A stretch of DNA of 64,000 bases from Sorangium aterium (GTDB taxonomy: Bacteria; Myxococcota_A; Polyangia; Polyangiales; Polyangiaceae), in assembly GCF_028368935.1 (NCBI RefSeq), contig NZ_JAQNDK010000004.1:1612001-1676000 (forward strand), in the 5' to 3' direction. Below the pieces are notes generated by a model, which did not search any database, was not told the DNA's origin, and worked only from the letters and a program-made list of their open reading frames with translations. The translations under genes and the position numbers were made by a program. Below, one piece after another: positions 36,477-46,059 of this stretch; positions within the stretch are counted from its first letter, which is position 1, and each line of letters begins with the position of its first letter.

Positions 36477-37262
36477 GCCGAACCGGTCCCACGCGAGCTT
36501 GACCGTGAGCGTGAGGCCGAGCGCGACGACGAACCACCGCACCTTCCTTGGCTCGATGCGGCGGGCGACCACGGCGCCGGCGAGCGAGCCGATCACCGCC
36601 GCCGCCATCATGATCGGCGTGGCGACCGCGTCGACCGCGCCCGCGAGCAGGAACGCGAGCGCCGCCACGCCGTTGATCAGGCTCGCGAGCACCGTCTTGA
36701 TCCCGTTCAGCCGGTGGATGTCCACGTCGCCCGCGAACGAGGAGAGCAGCGCCAGCATCATGATGCCGATGCCCGCGCCGAAGTAGCCGCCGTAGACGCT
36801 CACGAGGAACTGGAGCAGGAACACGACCCACGGCCGGGAGGGCAGCGCGAAGCGCTCCGCGCCGGGGTCCGCGCCGTCCTTCGCGGAGGGCTTCGCCGGG
36901 CGCAGGTTCTGCCAGAGCAGGAGCAGCGTCGCGACGAGCACGAGGCCCGGCACCGCGGCGTCGAACACGCGCTGCGGGGTCACGAGCAGGAGCGCCGAGC
37001 CCACGACGCCGCCGAGCAGCGACGGCAGGAACAGGACGCCGAGGACCCGGTAGTCCCGGGAGAGCTCCCGGCGGTACGCCCACGCCGACGCGAGCGACGC
37101 CGGCGTGAGCGCCACGGCGTTCGTCGCGTTCGCGGCGAGCGGGGGCAGCCCCGCCGCGATCGCAGCGGGGAACGACACAAGCGTGCCGCCCCCGGCCACC
37201 GCGTTGATGGCGCCGGCCACGGCGGCGCCGCCGGCGAGGAGTGCCGCTCTGGTCAGATCCAC
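36471..37262 (-). CDS. TauE/SafE-family sulfite/sulfonate exporter-like protein
   Basis: 263 residues with about eight membrane helices arranged as the two TauE/SafE (DUF81) repeats. The first shows AGAINAVAGGGTLVSFPA and the second YGGYFGAGIGIMMLALL, which are the family signatures. Members export or import sulfite, sulfoacetate or related anions; no sulfur-metabolism gene lies nearby, so the substrate is open. It converges on the polytopic protein gene, and its 5' end faces the DUF4091 gene across 155 bp. Confidence 0.9.
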   Translation of the reverse strand: MDLTRAALLAGGAAVAGAINAVAGGGTLVSFPAAIAAGLPPLAANATNAVALTPASLASAWAYRRELSRDYRVLGVLFLPSLLGGVVGSALLLVTPQRVFDAAVPGLVLVATLLLLWQNLRPAKPSAKDGADPGAERFALPSRPWVVFLLQFLVSVYGGYFGAGIGIMMLALLSSFAGDVDIHRLNGIKTVLASLINGVAALAFLLAGAVDAVATPIMMAAAVIGSLAGAVVARRIEPRKVRWFVVALGLTLTVKLAWDRFGA

Positions 37263-37417
37263 GGCGCGAGATCGCCCGAGCCCCGCCGGCCTGTCAACCG
37301 CCGCGCCGCCGCCTGCGCGCCGCCGGCCGCGCCGCGCTTGAGCGGGCGGGCGCGGCGCCCCTAGGATGGCGTCGCGGCCGACACCGGCGGTCGCTCCTCC
37401 TCGAAGAGCCGAGCGAC

Positions 37418-39481
37418 ATGCCGCGATCCTTCCCGCACCTCCCCGCCGCGCTGCTCTCCGCCATGGCGTGCGGCGCGCTCGCTCCAGCGGCCGCCGGCGA
37501 GGGGCAGCCCGAGCGCGCGCGCGTCTGGGTGGCCGACGACGGCACGCGCGTCCGCCGGGAGGACGTCGGCCTGCCGCTCTCGCGCGGCGAAGGAAACGCG
37601 GTCTTCCGGCCCGGCGAGCCGATCCGGCTCGGCGCGCTCCGCGCGGAGGTCGTCGCCTTCCAGATCGTCGTCGAGGCCGGCGCCGAGCCCGTGCGCGGCG
37701 TCACGGTCGAGCTCTCCGCGCTCGGCCCCGCGGCCGGCCCGGGCGCGCCGGCCAAGGCGCCGCAGGCGCTGCAGCAGCCCGCGCAGGGGCAGGGAACGGC
37801 GCCCGCGGGGGCGATCTCGATCCGCCGCTTCGTCGAGCACTACGTCGAGATCACCCGGCGCTCGCGCAACGAGCAGCGCCCCCGGGAGTCGCTCGGGTGG
37901 AGCCCCGCGGCGCGGCCGCCCGACGACCTGCACCTCGGGTTCCTCCCCGACGCGCTCATCCCGGTCGAGCTCGCGCCCCCCTGGGCGCCGTACCCGTTCG
38001 AGGTCGGCGCGCGCGAGACCCGGGCGGTCTGGATCGATCTCCACGTCCCGGAGGGCGCCATCCCCGGCGCTTACGAGGGGAGGGTGGTGGTCGGATCGGC
38101 GTCGCACGGCGAGCTCGCGTCGCTCGATCTGAGGCTCGACGTCGCCCCGGCGACGCTGCCGTACGGCGCGGTCGACTTCATCGCGTTCTACGACGTCGAC
38201 GAGGTCGCCGCGCGGGTCGGCGACGGGCCCGCCGTCGAGCAGCAGCTCTGGCAGCTGCTGCACGAGCACCACGTCGACGGCTTCGCGTCGGTCCAGAGCC
38301 CCGCCGAGGTCGAGCGGCTGCGCGCGGCGATCGACGGCTCGCTCTTCACGGAGGCCCACGGCTACCGGGGGCCGGGCGCGGGCGTGCCGCCCGCGGCGGT
38401 GGCGCTCGGCGCCTATGGCGGCTTCGGCGATCCCGGTGAAGCGGCCCTCCACCGCGTCGAGGCGGTCGCGGATCTCCTCCCGCCGGCGGTGGACGACGTG
38501 ATGCTCTACGCGATCGACGAGCAGTGCGAGAGCCCCCGCGGGCCCGGCTGGCGCAGGCTGATCCGCGGCTCGCGCCTGTCGTCGCGCGTCCTCGTGGGGC
38601 ACTCGTGCGGCGAGGTCCCTCCGGTGGAGCAGGACGTCGACCTCGTGCTCACGCCGGCGAACCGCTTCGACTCCACGTGGGCGCGGGCCGCGCGCGAGGC
38701 GGGCAAGCGGCTCTGGGTGTACAACGGCGCGCTGCCGCGGACCGGCACGTTCATGATCGACGCGCCGCTCACCGGGCTCATGGCCGACGGCTGGATCGCG
38801 GCCTCCCACGAGGTGGACCGCTGGTTCCTGTGGGAGACGGCGTTCTGGCACGACGGCAACCGCGGCGGCCGAGGGCCCATCGACCCGTTCACGGTCGCCG
38901 AGAACTTCCACAACCGCGACGGCGACGCGTGCCTCGGCGACGGCATGCTGCTCTATCCCGGGACGCAGCGGGGCGCGTTCTCCTCCCGATCCGTCGGCTT
39001 TCCCGGCGTGCTCCCCTCGATGCGCCTGAAGAGCCTTCGCCGCGGGATCCAGGACGCCGGCTACATCGCGCTCGCGAGGTCGGCGTCGCCCGGCGCGGTG
39101 GACGCGATCGTCAAGGAGGTGATCCCGGCCGCGCTCGACGAGGCGCTCGACAGCGCCCCCGCCGCGTGGAGCGCCGACGGCGCCCCCTTCTTCAGGGCGC
39201 GCTCCGCGCTGCGCGCCTTGATCCCGGCCGGCGCCTCGCTCGACGCCGCCGGCGCCCGCCGCGCGCTCGCCGAGGCGGCGGCGGCGCGCCGCGCGCTCGT
39301 CCCGCTCCCCCGCGCGGGCGGCGAGGCAGACGGCGCGGGACAGGCCAGCCCCTGGCCGCTCGGCCGGTGGAGCACGACGGCGCGGCTCATCGCCGCCGCC
39401 GCGCTGGGCGCCGCCGTGCTCGCGCTGGCCATCGGGCTCTACCGCCGTGGGAAGCCAGGGCGGGGGGCCGAGGGGCGCTGA
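37418..39481 (+). CDS. DUF4091 (glycoside hydrolase 123-like) secreted, membrane-anchored protein
   Basis: 687 residues. A signal peptide (about 1-26) is followed by a beta-sandwich N-terminal domain with a low-complexity insert (APAKAPQALQQPAQGQG). The TIM-barrel-like DUF4091 region contains AIDEQCESPRGPGW, RLWVYNGALPRTGTFMID and the aromatic run WFLWETAFWH. The acidic pair in AIDEQ aligns in position with GH123 catalytic residues, but this is not certain. A C-terminal membrane helix (about 652-675) and an Arg/Lys tail form a surface anchor. Activity on amino-sugar polymers is a reasonable guess. Confidence 0.83.
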   Translation: MPRSFPHLPAALLSAMACGALAPAAAGEGQPERARVWVADDGTRVRREDVGLPLSRGEGNAVFRPGEPIRLGALRAEVVAFQIVVEAGAEPVRGVTVELSALGPAAGPGAPAKAPQALQQPAQGQGTAPAGAISIRRFVEHYVEITRRSRNEQRPRESLGWSPAARPPDDLHLGFLPDALIPVELAPPWAPYPFEVGARETRAVWIDLHVPEGAIPGAYEGRVVVGSASHGELASLDLRLDVAPATLPYGAVDFIAFYDVDEVAARVGDGPAVEQQLWQLLHEHHVDGFASVQSPAEVERLRAAIDGSLFTEAHGYRGPGAGVPPAAVALGAYGGFGDPGEAALHRVEAVADLLPPAVDDVMLYAIDEQCESPRGPGWRRLIRGSRLSSRVLVGHSCGEVPPVEQDVDLVLTPANRFDSTWARAAREAGKRLWVYNGALPRTGTFMIDAPLTGLMADGWIAASHEVDRWFLWETAFWHDGNRGGRGPIDPFTVAENFHNRDGDACLGDGMLLYPGTQRGAFSSRSVGFPGVLPSMRLKSLRRGIQDAGYIALARSASPGAVDAIVKEVIPAALDEALDSAPAAWSADGAPFFRARSALRALIPAGASLDAAGARRALAEAAAARRALVPLPRAGGEADGAGQASPWPLGRWSTTARLIAAAALGAAVLALAIGLYRRGKPGRGAEGR

Positions 39482-39603
39482 CCGGCGTACGCCTCACTCG
39501 CCTGCCTGGCGGCTGAGTCCGTATCCCACGAATCTGCACCCCGCTCTGATTGTGAAGAGGTTCTATCGCCGGCGGGCCGAGCAGCGTTTTGGGCTCGTCG
39601 AAC

Positions 39604-40035
39604 TCAGGATGACTGCTGGATGATGAGCTGCTGCGTCGCCCTGCGCTCGCCCACGACGGCGACCACCGTCTCGGAGGCGAACCCCGCCGCGCCCTGCGAC
39701 GTGCGGCGGATCGTGCCGAGCAGCGCGAGCCAGCCGATCTGGCTGCTCGAAAGGGCGCGCTCGCTGATTCCGTCCATGCGGACCAGCGCCTTGCGCGCGA
39801 CCCGGAACACGCTGCGATCGACCCCCTCGATCAGGTCGAGCGTGGCGCCGAGCCGCTCCTGCGTCTCGACGCGCACGTCCTCGAGGAAGCCGAACCCCGC
39901 GCGCACGATCTCCTCGACGACGCCCAGGCTGCCATCAACCCAGGTGTAGATCAGGCCCTCTTGCGGAATGCTGAGCTTCGCGCGATCAGAACCATTGCTG
40001 CCGGACGCGGCCTGGCCGGAGATGCTCTCGTTCAT
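39604..40035 (-). CDS. Phasin-like helical protein, function unknown
   Basis: 143 residues behind an AAGGGGG site. The central 90 residues are amphipathic helix with regular charges (FLEDVRVETQERLGATLDLI, VARKALVRMDGISERAL), with no signal peptide or membrane segment. The pattern and length resemble phasins or other coiled-coil granule proteins, but no signature confirms this. It stands alone, convergent with the DUF4091 gene and divergent from the next plus-strand gene. Confidence 0.72.
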   Translation of the reverse strand: MNESISGQAASGSNGSDRAKLSIPQEGLIYTWVDGSLGVVEEIVRAGFGFLEDVRVETQERLGATLDLIEGVDRSVFRVARKALVRMDGISERALSSSQIGWLALLGTIRRTSQGAAGFASETVVAVVGERRATQQLIIQQSS

Positions 40036-40423
40036 CTCGAACCCCCTTCCTCAAAATGGCTCGCAGGCCATTCGCCTGCTGCGAACCCACTATCAACAAC
40101 CGAGTTCTCGGATGGGTTATCACAGCGCAACAATGGCGTGAACTCTTTCTTTGTCACCCCGTCATCGCGATCGCGCCCTCTGGCGCTCTGGTTGGTTGCG
40201 TCCGTTGCGTCCGTTGCCTCTTGCGTCCGTTCCCGGAGCCAGACGTGCCGCGCGGCGTGAGGCCGTGGCGACGGCCTTCCAGGCGTCCTGCCGAATCCGC
40301 TCTGCCTCGGTAAATTCGCCGAAAACACGCGATAAATGGCCAGCGCGTCGGAGACGTAAGCTGGCGGCCACCGGAAGATCCTTGGTCCTTGGCAGGCGCG
40401 CCGCGGCTGGGTACGGTCCCGCG
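40036..40423. other. 388-bp divergent intergenic region
   Basis: It contains a run of GTTGCGTCC-type 9-bp repeats (about three units, 40195-40231). The longer open frame through this region into the glucosidase-like gene starts within the repeats and is not accepted. No other feature is seen. Confidence 0.45.
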
Positions 40424-42511
40424 GTGCCCACGAGGCCCACGAAGATCGAGCGATTTCTGAGGGGAACCACCTTGTCCACGCTGCTTGCCGCCTCCTGCGT
40501 CTCCGGCGCACCGCACGGCGAGGCGCCCTCCGCGCCGCCACCCGCCGAGCTCCTGGCCTTCGATTTGCGAGAAGGCCTGATAGACAACCACTTCTTCCGT
40601 CGTGGTCATATCGCCGCCCATCTCTTGACGACCTCGGGTGGTTCGCCGCGGCTCATCGTCGCTTTTCCGGCGGGCAACATGGGAATCGCTGTGTGGTTCG
40701 ATTCTCTGCCCGCGCCGGTCGATCTCTCGGTGGAGGGGGACGTCGCTGGCGTGGAGCGCGTAGAGCGCGTGGATCGCGTGGAGCGGCCCGGCGTCATGCG
40801 CGGCGTGTCGGCGCTCCTCGCGAGCGCGGCGCCGGCGCTGCGTGTCCATCGGGTGCTCCTCGGGAGCGTCCGTACGCTCCGCGACGTGGGGCGTGACGCC
40901 GAGGTTCCGGCCTGGCTACGGAACGACGTCGAGGCGTTCGCCTCGCCGCGGGGCGCGGCGATCGCCGTGCGGCGCACCACGCTGGACGGCGAGCACCACC
41001 TCGAATTGCTCATCGAGCCGCAGGACGGCACGACGGCCGCGCTCGGGGACGACGGCCGGATCGAGCTGACGGCGGGGCCGAGCGGCCTCCGTGTCCGGGT
41101 GACGGCGCTCTCGGACGAGGCGCCGCTCACGCCGGTGCCCCTCGAGGAGCTCGTGACGGAGCGCGCCAGCGACGATCTGCGCCACCGCCAGGCGCTCGGC
41201 TTCCTCGCGTACCGGGAGAAGCTGCTGGCCGGGTCCTGGCGTTTCCTCACGTACTTCGGCCGGGACACGTTGCTCGCGGTGAGGATGCTCCTGCCCGTCC
41301 TCGAGCCGGCGGTGGTCGAGGCGGGCATCGGCTCGGTCCTCGATCGGCTGAGCCTGGCCGGCGAGGTCGCGCACGAGGAGGCGATCGGCGAGTACGCCGC
41401 GCTCATGCACCTCGATTCGCGCATCCCCGGGCCGCTGCGCGAGCCCATCTACGATTACAAGATGATCGACGGCGACTTCCTCCTCGCGCCGGTCGCCGCC
41501 GAGTACCTCCTCGGCACCGCGGCCGGCCGGGAGCGCGCGGCGGAGTTCCTGTCGCGCAGGACGCCGCGGGGCGACACGTACGCGGAGGCGCTCGCGCGGA
41601 ACGTGTCGCTCGTGCTCCACCTCGCCGCCCCGTTCGCCGAGACACGGGATCCGATGAAGCTGGTCGGGCTCAAGGCGGGCACGAAGGTCGGCGAGTGGCG
41701 TGACAGCGAGCAAGGCCTCGCGGGCGGCCGGATCCCCTACGACGTGAACGCCGCGCTGGTTCCGGCCGCGCTCCGCGCGTCGGCGCGGCTGCTCGCGAGC
41801 CCGCTGCTCGGCGCGGACGCGGAGCGCGCCGGCCGGGCGGAGCGGCTCGCGCGCGCGTGGAAGGACGCCGGCGTGTTCTTCCATGTGGAGCTGCCGGAGG
41901 ACGAGGCCAGGCGCCGCGTGTCGTCCTATGCGGAGTCGCTGGGCCTGGACGCGGCGCCGGCGCTCGCGTCGCTCTCGGGGCCGCTCTCGTTTCCTGCCGT
42001 CGCGCTCGACGGCGAGGGCAAGCCGATCCCCATCATGCACTCCGACGACAGCTTCGTCATGCTGTTCACGGACCCGCCGCCCGCTGCGCTGGAGGAGATC
42101 GCGGGCCGCCTGATCCGCCCGTTCCCGGCCGGCCTGCGGACGCCGGTGGGGATCCTCGTCGCGAACCCCGCGTTCGCGCAGGATCCGGCGCTCTGGAGGG
42201 AGTTCACCGCGGCCCACTACCACGGGACGGTCACCTGGTCGTGGCAGCAGGCGATGCTCGCCGCGGGCCTCGAGCGGCAGCTCGGCCGCGGCGATCTGCC
42301 GGCCCGCGCGCGGGGCGCGCTGGAGCGGGCGCGGAGCGCGCTCTGGGAGGTCATCGCGGCGACGCGCGAGGCGAGCACCCGGGAGCTCTGGAGCTGGGCC
42401 TTCGAGGGCGGCTGTTACAAGCTGGTGCCCTTCGGCGCGGAGCGATTGCACCACGACGAGTCGAATGCGGTGCAGCTCTGGAGCACCGTGTACCTCGCGG
42501 TACGCCCCTGA
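40424..42511 (+). CDS. Amylo-alpha-1,6-glucosidase-like (six-hairpin) lipoprotein
   Basis: About 695 residues from a GTG at 40424, chosen because it gives a signal peptide with lipobox LLAASC. No good ribosome-binding site precedes it, so the start is uncertain. The C-terminal two-thirds looks like an alpha/alpha toroid: FLTYFGRDTLLAVRMLLP, EYAALMHLDS, YDYKMIDGDFLL, IPYDVNAALVPAALRA and TWSWQQAMLAAGLERQL. These recall the debranching-enzyme catalytic region, with candidate acids in GRDT and YDVN. A short VERVERVDRVER repeat sits near residue 112. It probably trims external or envelope glucans. A convergent effector gene follows 19 bp downstream. Confidence 0.8.
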   Translation: MPTRPTKIERFLRGTTLSTLLAASCVSGAPHGEAPSAPPPAELLAFDLREGLIDNHFFRRGHIAAHLLTTSGGSPRLIVAFPAGNMGIAVWFDSLPAPVDLSVEGDVAGVERVERVDRVERPGVMRGVSALLASAAPALRVHRVLLGSVRTLRDVGRDAEVPAWLRNDVEAFASPRGAAIAVRRTTLDGEHHLELLIEPQDGTTAALGDDGRIELTAGPSGLRVRVTALSDEAPLTPVPLEELVTERASDDLRHRQALGFLAYREKLLAGSWRFLTYFGRDTLLAVRMLLPVLEPAVVEAGIGSVLDRLSLAGEVAHEEAIGEYAALMHLDSRIPGPLREPIYDYKMIDGDFLLAPVAAEYLLGTAAGRERAAEFLSRRTPRGDTYAEALARNVSLVLHLAAPFAETRDPMKLVGLKAGTKVGEWRDSEQGLAGGRIPYDVNAALVPAALRASARLLASPLLGADAERAGRAERLARAWKDAGVFFHVELPEDEARRRVSSYAESLGLDAAPALASLSGPLSFPAVALDGEGKPIPIMHSDDSFVMLFTDPPPAALEEIAGRLIRPFPAGLRTPVGILVANPAFAQDPALWREFTAAHYHGTVTWSWQQAMLAAGLERQLGRGDLPARARGALERARSALWEVIAATREASTRELWSWAFEGGCYKLVPFGAERLHHDESNAVQLWSTVYLAVRP

Positions 42512-42530
42512 GCCGAGCGGCGCCTCGCCC

Positions 42531-43598
42531 TCAGGCCTTCGCGCCGGCGATCAAGTCCATCAGCGATCGCCGCTCCCCGCCTCGATCGGGCCCTTCATTC
42601 CCCCCCAGCTCGACGTCCGGCCGGATCCCCGTCCCGTGGATCGGCTCTCCGCCCGGCAGGACCATCCTCGCGGCCGGCGCGAGCACCGGCGCGCGATCCT
42701 CCGGATCCGCCGCGACCTTCAGCGCCGTCCCCTTTCCGTACGTGCGCTCGCCCGCCACCACCGCCCTCCCGTGCCACTGGAGGCAGCCGGCGAAGAGCTC
42801 CGCCGCCGACGCCGTCCCGCCATTCACCAGGATCCACAGCGGCACACGGCACGGATCGCGGTGGCTCGACCGGTACGCGATCTCGTCGCCGTCCGCGTCG
42901 ATCGCCCTCCCGAGGACGCTCCCCGGCTCCAGGAAGTCGCCCGCGAGCTCGAGAAAGGCCGTCAGCTCCCCACCGGGGTTGTCCCGCAGATCCAGCACGA
43001 GCGTCTCCAGCCCTTCGGCCTCGAGCGCCCTCACCGCCGTGTGGACCCGGGCGGGCACGTCCAGCGAGAAGGTGCGGATCTTCACGTACCCGACCCCCGG
43101 CTCGAGCTGGACGCTCTCGACGGGCGACGCGCCGCCGCACGGGTGGAGCGACGCGACCAGCGCGTCCAGATCGGCCAGCATCGGGGCGCCGGCGGGCCGC
43201 TCGCCCCCGGCGGTGCCCGCGTTGTACGTGATGAAGACGTTGGTCACGCTCGGCAACACCTGGACGCCGATGAAGCAGTTGTAATTGTTGCCGGACCTCG
43301 GAGAGAGCAGCGATGTGGCGGGGGCATAGTTGACGAAGACCCGCACGTTGCCGAACGTGTACTGGCCTGTTCCCATGAAGGTCCAGTGCAGCGTGCCCAG
43401 CCAGTCGCCCATCGTGAGGATCGCGCGCGCCAGGAGGCTCAGCGCAGGCCCCATCGAGAACCACACGTTGAACGAGAACGGGAATTTCACCGCGTTCGGG
43501 TCGAAATTGGGGAACGGGAACGGGCCGAACGCAGGCGACAGGCACACGTCGGGGTAGCCGGCGCTCATGCCGGTACACTTGTTGTTTGCAGGGAGCAT
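42531..43598 (-). CDS. PAAR-like (DUF4150) domain fused to S41 serine protease: candidate T6SS effector
   Basis: 355 residues. The first 130 follow the DUF4150/PAAR-like pattern: NNKCTGMSAGYPDVCLSP, PFPFPNFDPNA, then a hydrophobic stretch and SGNNYNCFIGVQVLPS. Such domains cap the type VI secretion spike. The C-terminal 190 residues form an S41 (tail-specific/CtpA-like) protease: LDLRDNPGGELTAFLEL, NGGTASAAELFAG with the catalytic Ser, and TYGKGTAL with the catalytic Lys. The dyad is intact. No signal peptide is seen, as expected for T6SS cargo. A strong AGGAGG site precedes the ATG, 12 bp after the DUF3540 gene. It ends the operon; no clear immunity gene follows. Confidence 0.88.
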   Translation of the reverse strand: MLPANNKCTGMSAGYPDVCLSPAFGPFPFPNFDPNAVKFPFSFNVWFSMGPALSLLARAILTMGDWLGTLHWTFMGTGQYTFGNVRVFVNYAPATSLLSPRSGNNYNCFIGVQVLPSVTNVFITYNAGTAGGERPAGAPMLADLDALVASLHPCGGASPVESVQLEPGVGYVKIRTFSLDVPARVHTAVRALEAEGLETLVLDLRDNPGGELTAFLELAGDFLEPGSVLGRAIDADGDEIAYRSSHRDPCRVPLWILVNGGTASAAELFAGCLQWHGRAVVAGERTYGKGTALKVAADPEDRAPVLAPAARMVLPGGEPIHGTGIRPDVELGGNEGPDRGGERRSLMDLIAGAKA

Positions 43599-43610
43599 CG
43601 CGCCGGCCTC

Positions 43611-44309
43611 CTATCCCAAGAGGATCTGCTTGCCGTTCACCGTGACCGTCTCCTCGGTCAGGATCGTCGCGTTCTTCGCCTTCGTGAACGCCGTCTTCTC
43701 CACGACCGTGTGCGACTCGCTCGCTTGAACGCTCAGCAGCGCGCTCACCCGCTGGACCATCGAGGTGAACCTCTGGACCACGGCGTCGGCCACCATCCGG
43801 ATCTTGCCCGCCTGCACCTCGAGCTCCGGCCCTCGGATCGAGACGCCCTTGTCCCCGGACAGCGAGAGCTCTCCGTCCCTCGCGTGCACCGCCACGTCCC
43901 CCTGGAGCGACAGCACCGTCCGACCCGCGCCGTGGAGCACGCCGATGGCGTAGTAGCGCTCCTCCCTGCCGATGACGAGCAGCGTGTCGCCCACGGCGGG
44001 CTCGTAGGGCAGCGCGAGCGCCATCTCGACGGCGACCGGCTGGCCGCCCGGCAGCTCCACCGCGATCGCGCCCCCCTCCGCCGCCGTGACCCGGCCCGGG
44101 CCCAGGTACTCCCTCGGGAGCGCCGCGGCGCCCTCCTGCCCGGCGCCGTCAGCCGCCGAGGCCCCGTCCCGCGGGAGGCCGATCCGCAGCACGTCCGCGC
44201 CGCGCGGGCCGTGCGCGCCGTGCGCCCGAGGCGCATGCTCCTCGCCCGCCGGCGCATCCACCCGCACGGCCGCCGCGCGATCGCTCTCCTTCATGGCTCC
44301 CATCGACAT
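43611..44309 (-). CDS. DUF3540 protein, T6SS accessory
   Basis: 232 residues from the ATG at 44309, behind GGAGGAGCG. An acidic, His/Gly-rich N-terminal 70 residues precede a beta-rich domain (YLGPGRVTAAEGGAIAVELP, GDTLLVIGREERYYAIGVLH) and a repetitive beta tail (LQGDVAVHARDGELSLSGD, then LEVQAGKIRMVADAVV). This is the DUF3540 layout, which resembles the end of a VgrG-type spike. DUF3540 genes commonly sit beside DUF2169, pentapeptide and PAAR-like genes in T6SS loci, as here. It is 10 bp downstream of the pentapeptide gene. Confidence 0.87.
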   Translation of the reverse strand: MSMGAMKESDRAAAVRVDAPAGEEHAPRAHGAHGPRGADVLRIGLPRDGASAADGAGQEGAAALPREYLGPGRVTAAEGGAIAVELPGGQPVAVEMALALPYEPAVGDTLLVIGREERYYAIGVLHGAGRTVLSLQGDVAVHARDGELSLSGDKGVSIRGPELEVQAGKIRMVADAVVQRFTSMVQRVSALLSVQASESHTVVEKTAFTKAKNATILTEETVTVNGKQILLG

Positions 44310-44319
44310 CGCTCCTCCT

Positions 44320-46059
44320 TCATTGCGAGCGCCGCTCGGGCGGCATCCATGCTTCGGCCTCCAGGCGATCCACGTCCGTGCGCCTCGCCGTGGCGAGGTT
44401 GGCGTCGAGATAACGTGTCTTCTCGTCGCGGACGTGGTGCAGGTTCGCCCAGTGCAGGTCCGCGCCGGTGAAGTCGGCGCCCGAGATGTCCGCGTGGGAG
44501 AGATCGGCGTGGTGCGCCTTGACCCCCACAAACAGCGCGTCGGCCGCGCGGACCTCGTGCATCACCGTCTCCCGGATGTCGGCCCCCGCGAGGTTCGCCC
44601 CCGAGAGATCGGCCTTCACGAAGATCGCATTGCGGAGCATCGCCTGCGTCAGCCCGGCGCCGGCGAGCACGCCCTCGCCGAAGAAGGCGGCCTTCGCCAT
44701 CGCGCCCGCCAGCGAGGCCTGCCGCAGGTTCGCCCCCTTGAAGTTCGCGTTCGCCAGGATGGCGCCGTCGAGGCGCGTCCGCTCCAGGTTGCACGAGGTG
44801 AAGTCGCAGTTCGACAGGTTGCACCCGGAGAGGTCCATCCCCGAGAGGTTCCCGAGCGCGAAGAAGCACCGCGAGATGGTCAGCCCGGAGAGCGACACCC
44901 GCGTCAGGTCCACGCCGGAGAAGTCCACGCAGTCGAAGATCGCCTTCTCGAAGGTGATGCCCTCCACGACCGCCGTCCGCAGCGTGGTCTGCGAGACGAG
45001 CGCGCGCGTCAGGTTCGCGCCCGTCAGGTTGGCGCCCTCCAGCACGCAGCGCACGAGCCGCGACCCGGACAGGTTCGCGCCCGAGAGATCGGCCTCCTTG
45101 AAGACCACCATCTCGAGGTCCTTGCCCGAGAGATCCACGCCCGGCAGCCGCGCCCGGTACAGCATGCACGACCTCACCGTCGCGCCCCGGAAGTCCGCGC
45201 CGGTGAGGTCGCAGCCCGCGAGCACCGTCTGGTCGAGCGTCGCGCCCCGGAAGCTCGCGCCCCGAAGGTCCGTGCCCTGGAGCGAGGACAGCGTGAGGTT
45301 CGCGTTCTCGAAGCTCACCCCGGAGAAGTCCATCCCCTCCAGCGCCGCGCCCGCGAGGTCCGCCCCGGAGAGGTCGAGCCGGCCGAGGCGCGCGCCGTCG
45401 AACACCGCCTTCGTGAGCTTCTTCGGGAGCACGGCCTCCCGGAGATCGGCCTTCAGGAACACCACCGTATCGAGCTCTGCGCCCGACATATCGGCCCGCG
45501 TCAGGTTCGCCTCGGCGAACGACGAGCTCTCGATCCGCGCCTGCGACAGCGAGGCGCCCGAGAGATCCGCCCGCGTGAACGACGACTGCGAGACGGTCGC
45601 GCCGTCGAGCGCCGCGCCCGACAGGTCGGCCAGGTCGAGCCGCGTGCCCTTCAGGGTCGCCCCGGACAGCTCCGCCCCCGCGAGCTTCGACTCGGCCAGG
45701 TTCGCCTCCTGGAGCCGCGCGCCGCGCAGGTTCGCCCCGGTCAGCTGCCCGCGGACCAGGCTCGCCCCCGTGAGGTTCGCCCCGGCGAGGTTCGCGCCCG
45801 AGAGGTCGCTCTGGGCGATGGCCGCTCCCTGGAGATCGGCGCCCGACAGGTCCGCGCCGCGGAGCGCGCACCAGGCCATCTTGATGCCGCGGAGATCGGC
45901 CCCCGAGAGGTCCGCGCCCTCCAGCTGCACCCGCCCGAGCTTCACGCCGCGCAGCCGCGCCTTGCGGAGATCGGCCCCCCGCAGATCCATGTCGCCGAGC
46001 GTCCTGCCCTCGAGCGCCTCGCCCGCCTGGAGCAGCGCCCTCAGCTCGTCCGGGGTCAT
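44320..46059 (-). CDS. Pentapeptide-repeat protein of the T6SS-type operon
   Basis: 579 residues, nearly all A(D/N)LxG-type pentapeptides (for example GADLSGADLRG, GANLAGANLTGA), predicting a long right-handed quadrilateral beta-helix. A short N-terminal head (MTPDELRALLQAGEALEG) resembles the cap of such proteins. It overlaps the upstream DUF2169 gene by 4 bp (ATGA), so translation is coupled. A rod of this length could serve as a scaffold or adaptor next to the DUF2169 protein, or as a mimic of DNA; the operon favours a secretion role. Confidence 0.9.
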   Translation of the reverse strand: MTPDELRALLQAGEALEGRTLGDMDLRGADLRKARLRGVKLGRVQLEGADLSGADLRGIKMAWCALRGADLSGADLQGAAIAQSDLSGANLAGANLTGASLVRGQLTGANLRGARLQEANLAESKLAGAELSGATLKGTRLDLADLSGAALDGATVSQSSFTRADLSGASLSQARIESSSFAEANLTRADMSGAELDTVVFLKADLREAVLPKKLTKAVFDGARLGRLDLSGADLAGAALEGMDFSGVSFENANLTLSSLQGTDLRGASFRGATLDQTVLAGCDLTGADFRGATVRSCMLYRARLPGVDLSGKDLEMVVFKEADLSGANLSGSRLVRCVLEGANLTGANLTRALVSQTTLRTAVVEGITFEKAIFDCVDFSGVDLTRVSLSGLTISRCFFALGNLSGMDLSGCNLSNCDFTSCNLERTRLDGAILANANFKGANLRQASLAGAMAKAAFFGEGVLAGAGLTQAMLRNAIFVKADLSGANLAGADIRETVMHEVRAADALFVGVKAHHADLSHADISGADFTGADLHWANLHHVRDEKTRYLDANLATARRTDVDRLEAEAWMPPERRSQ

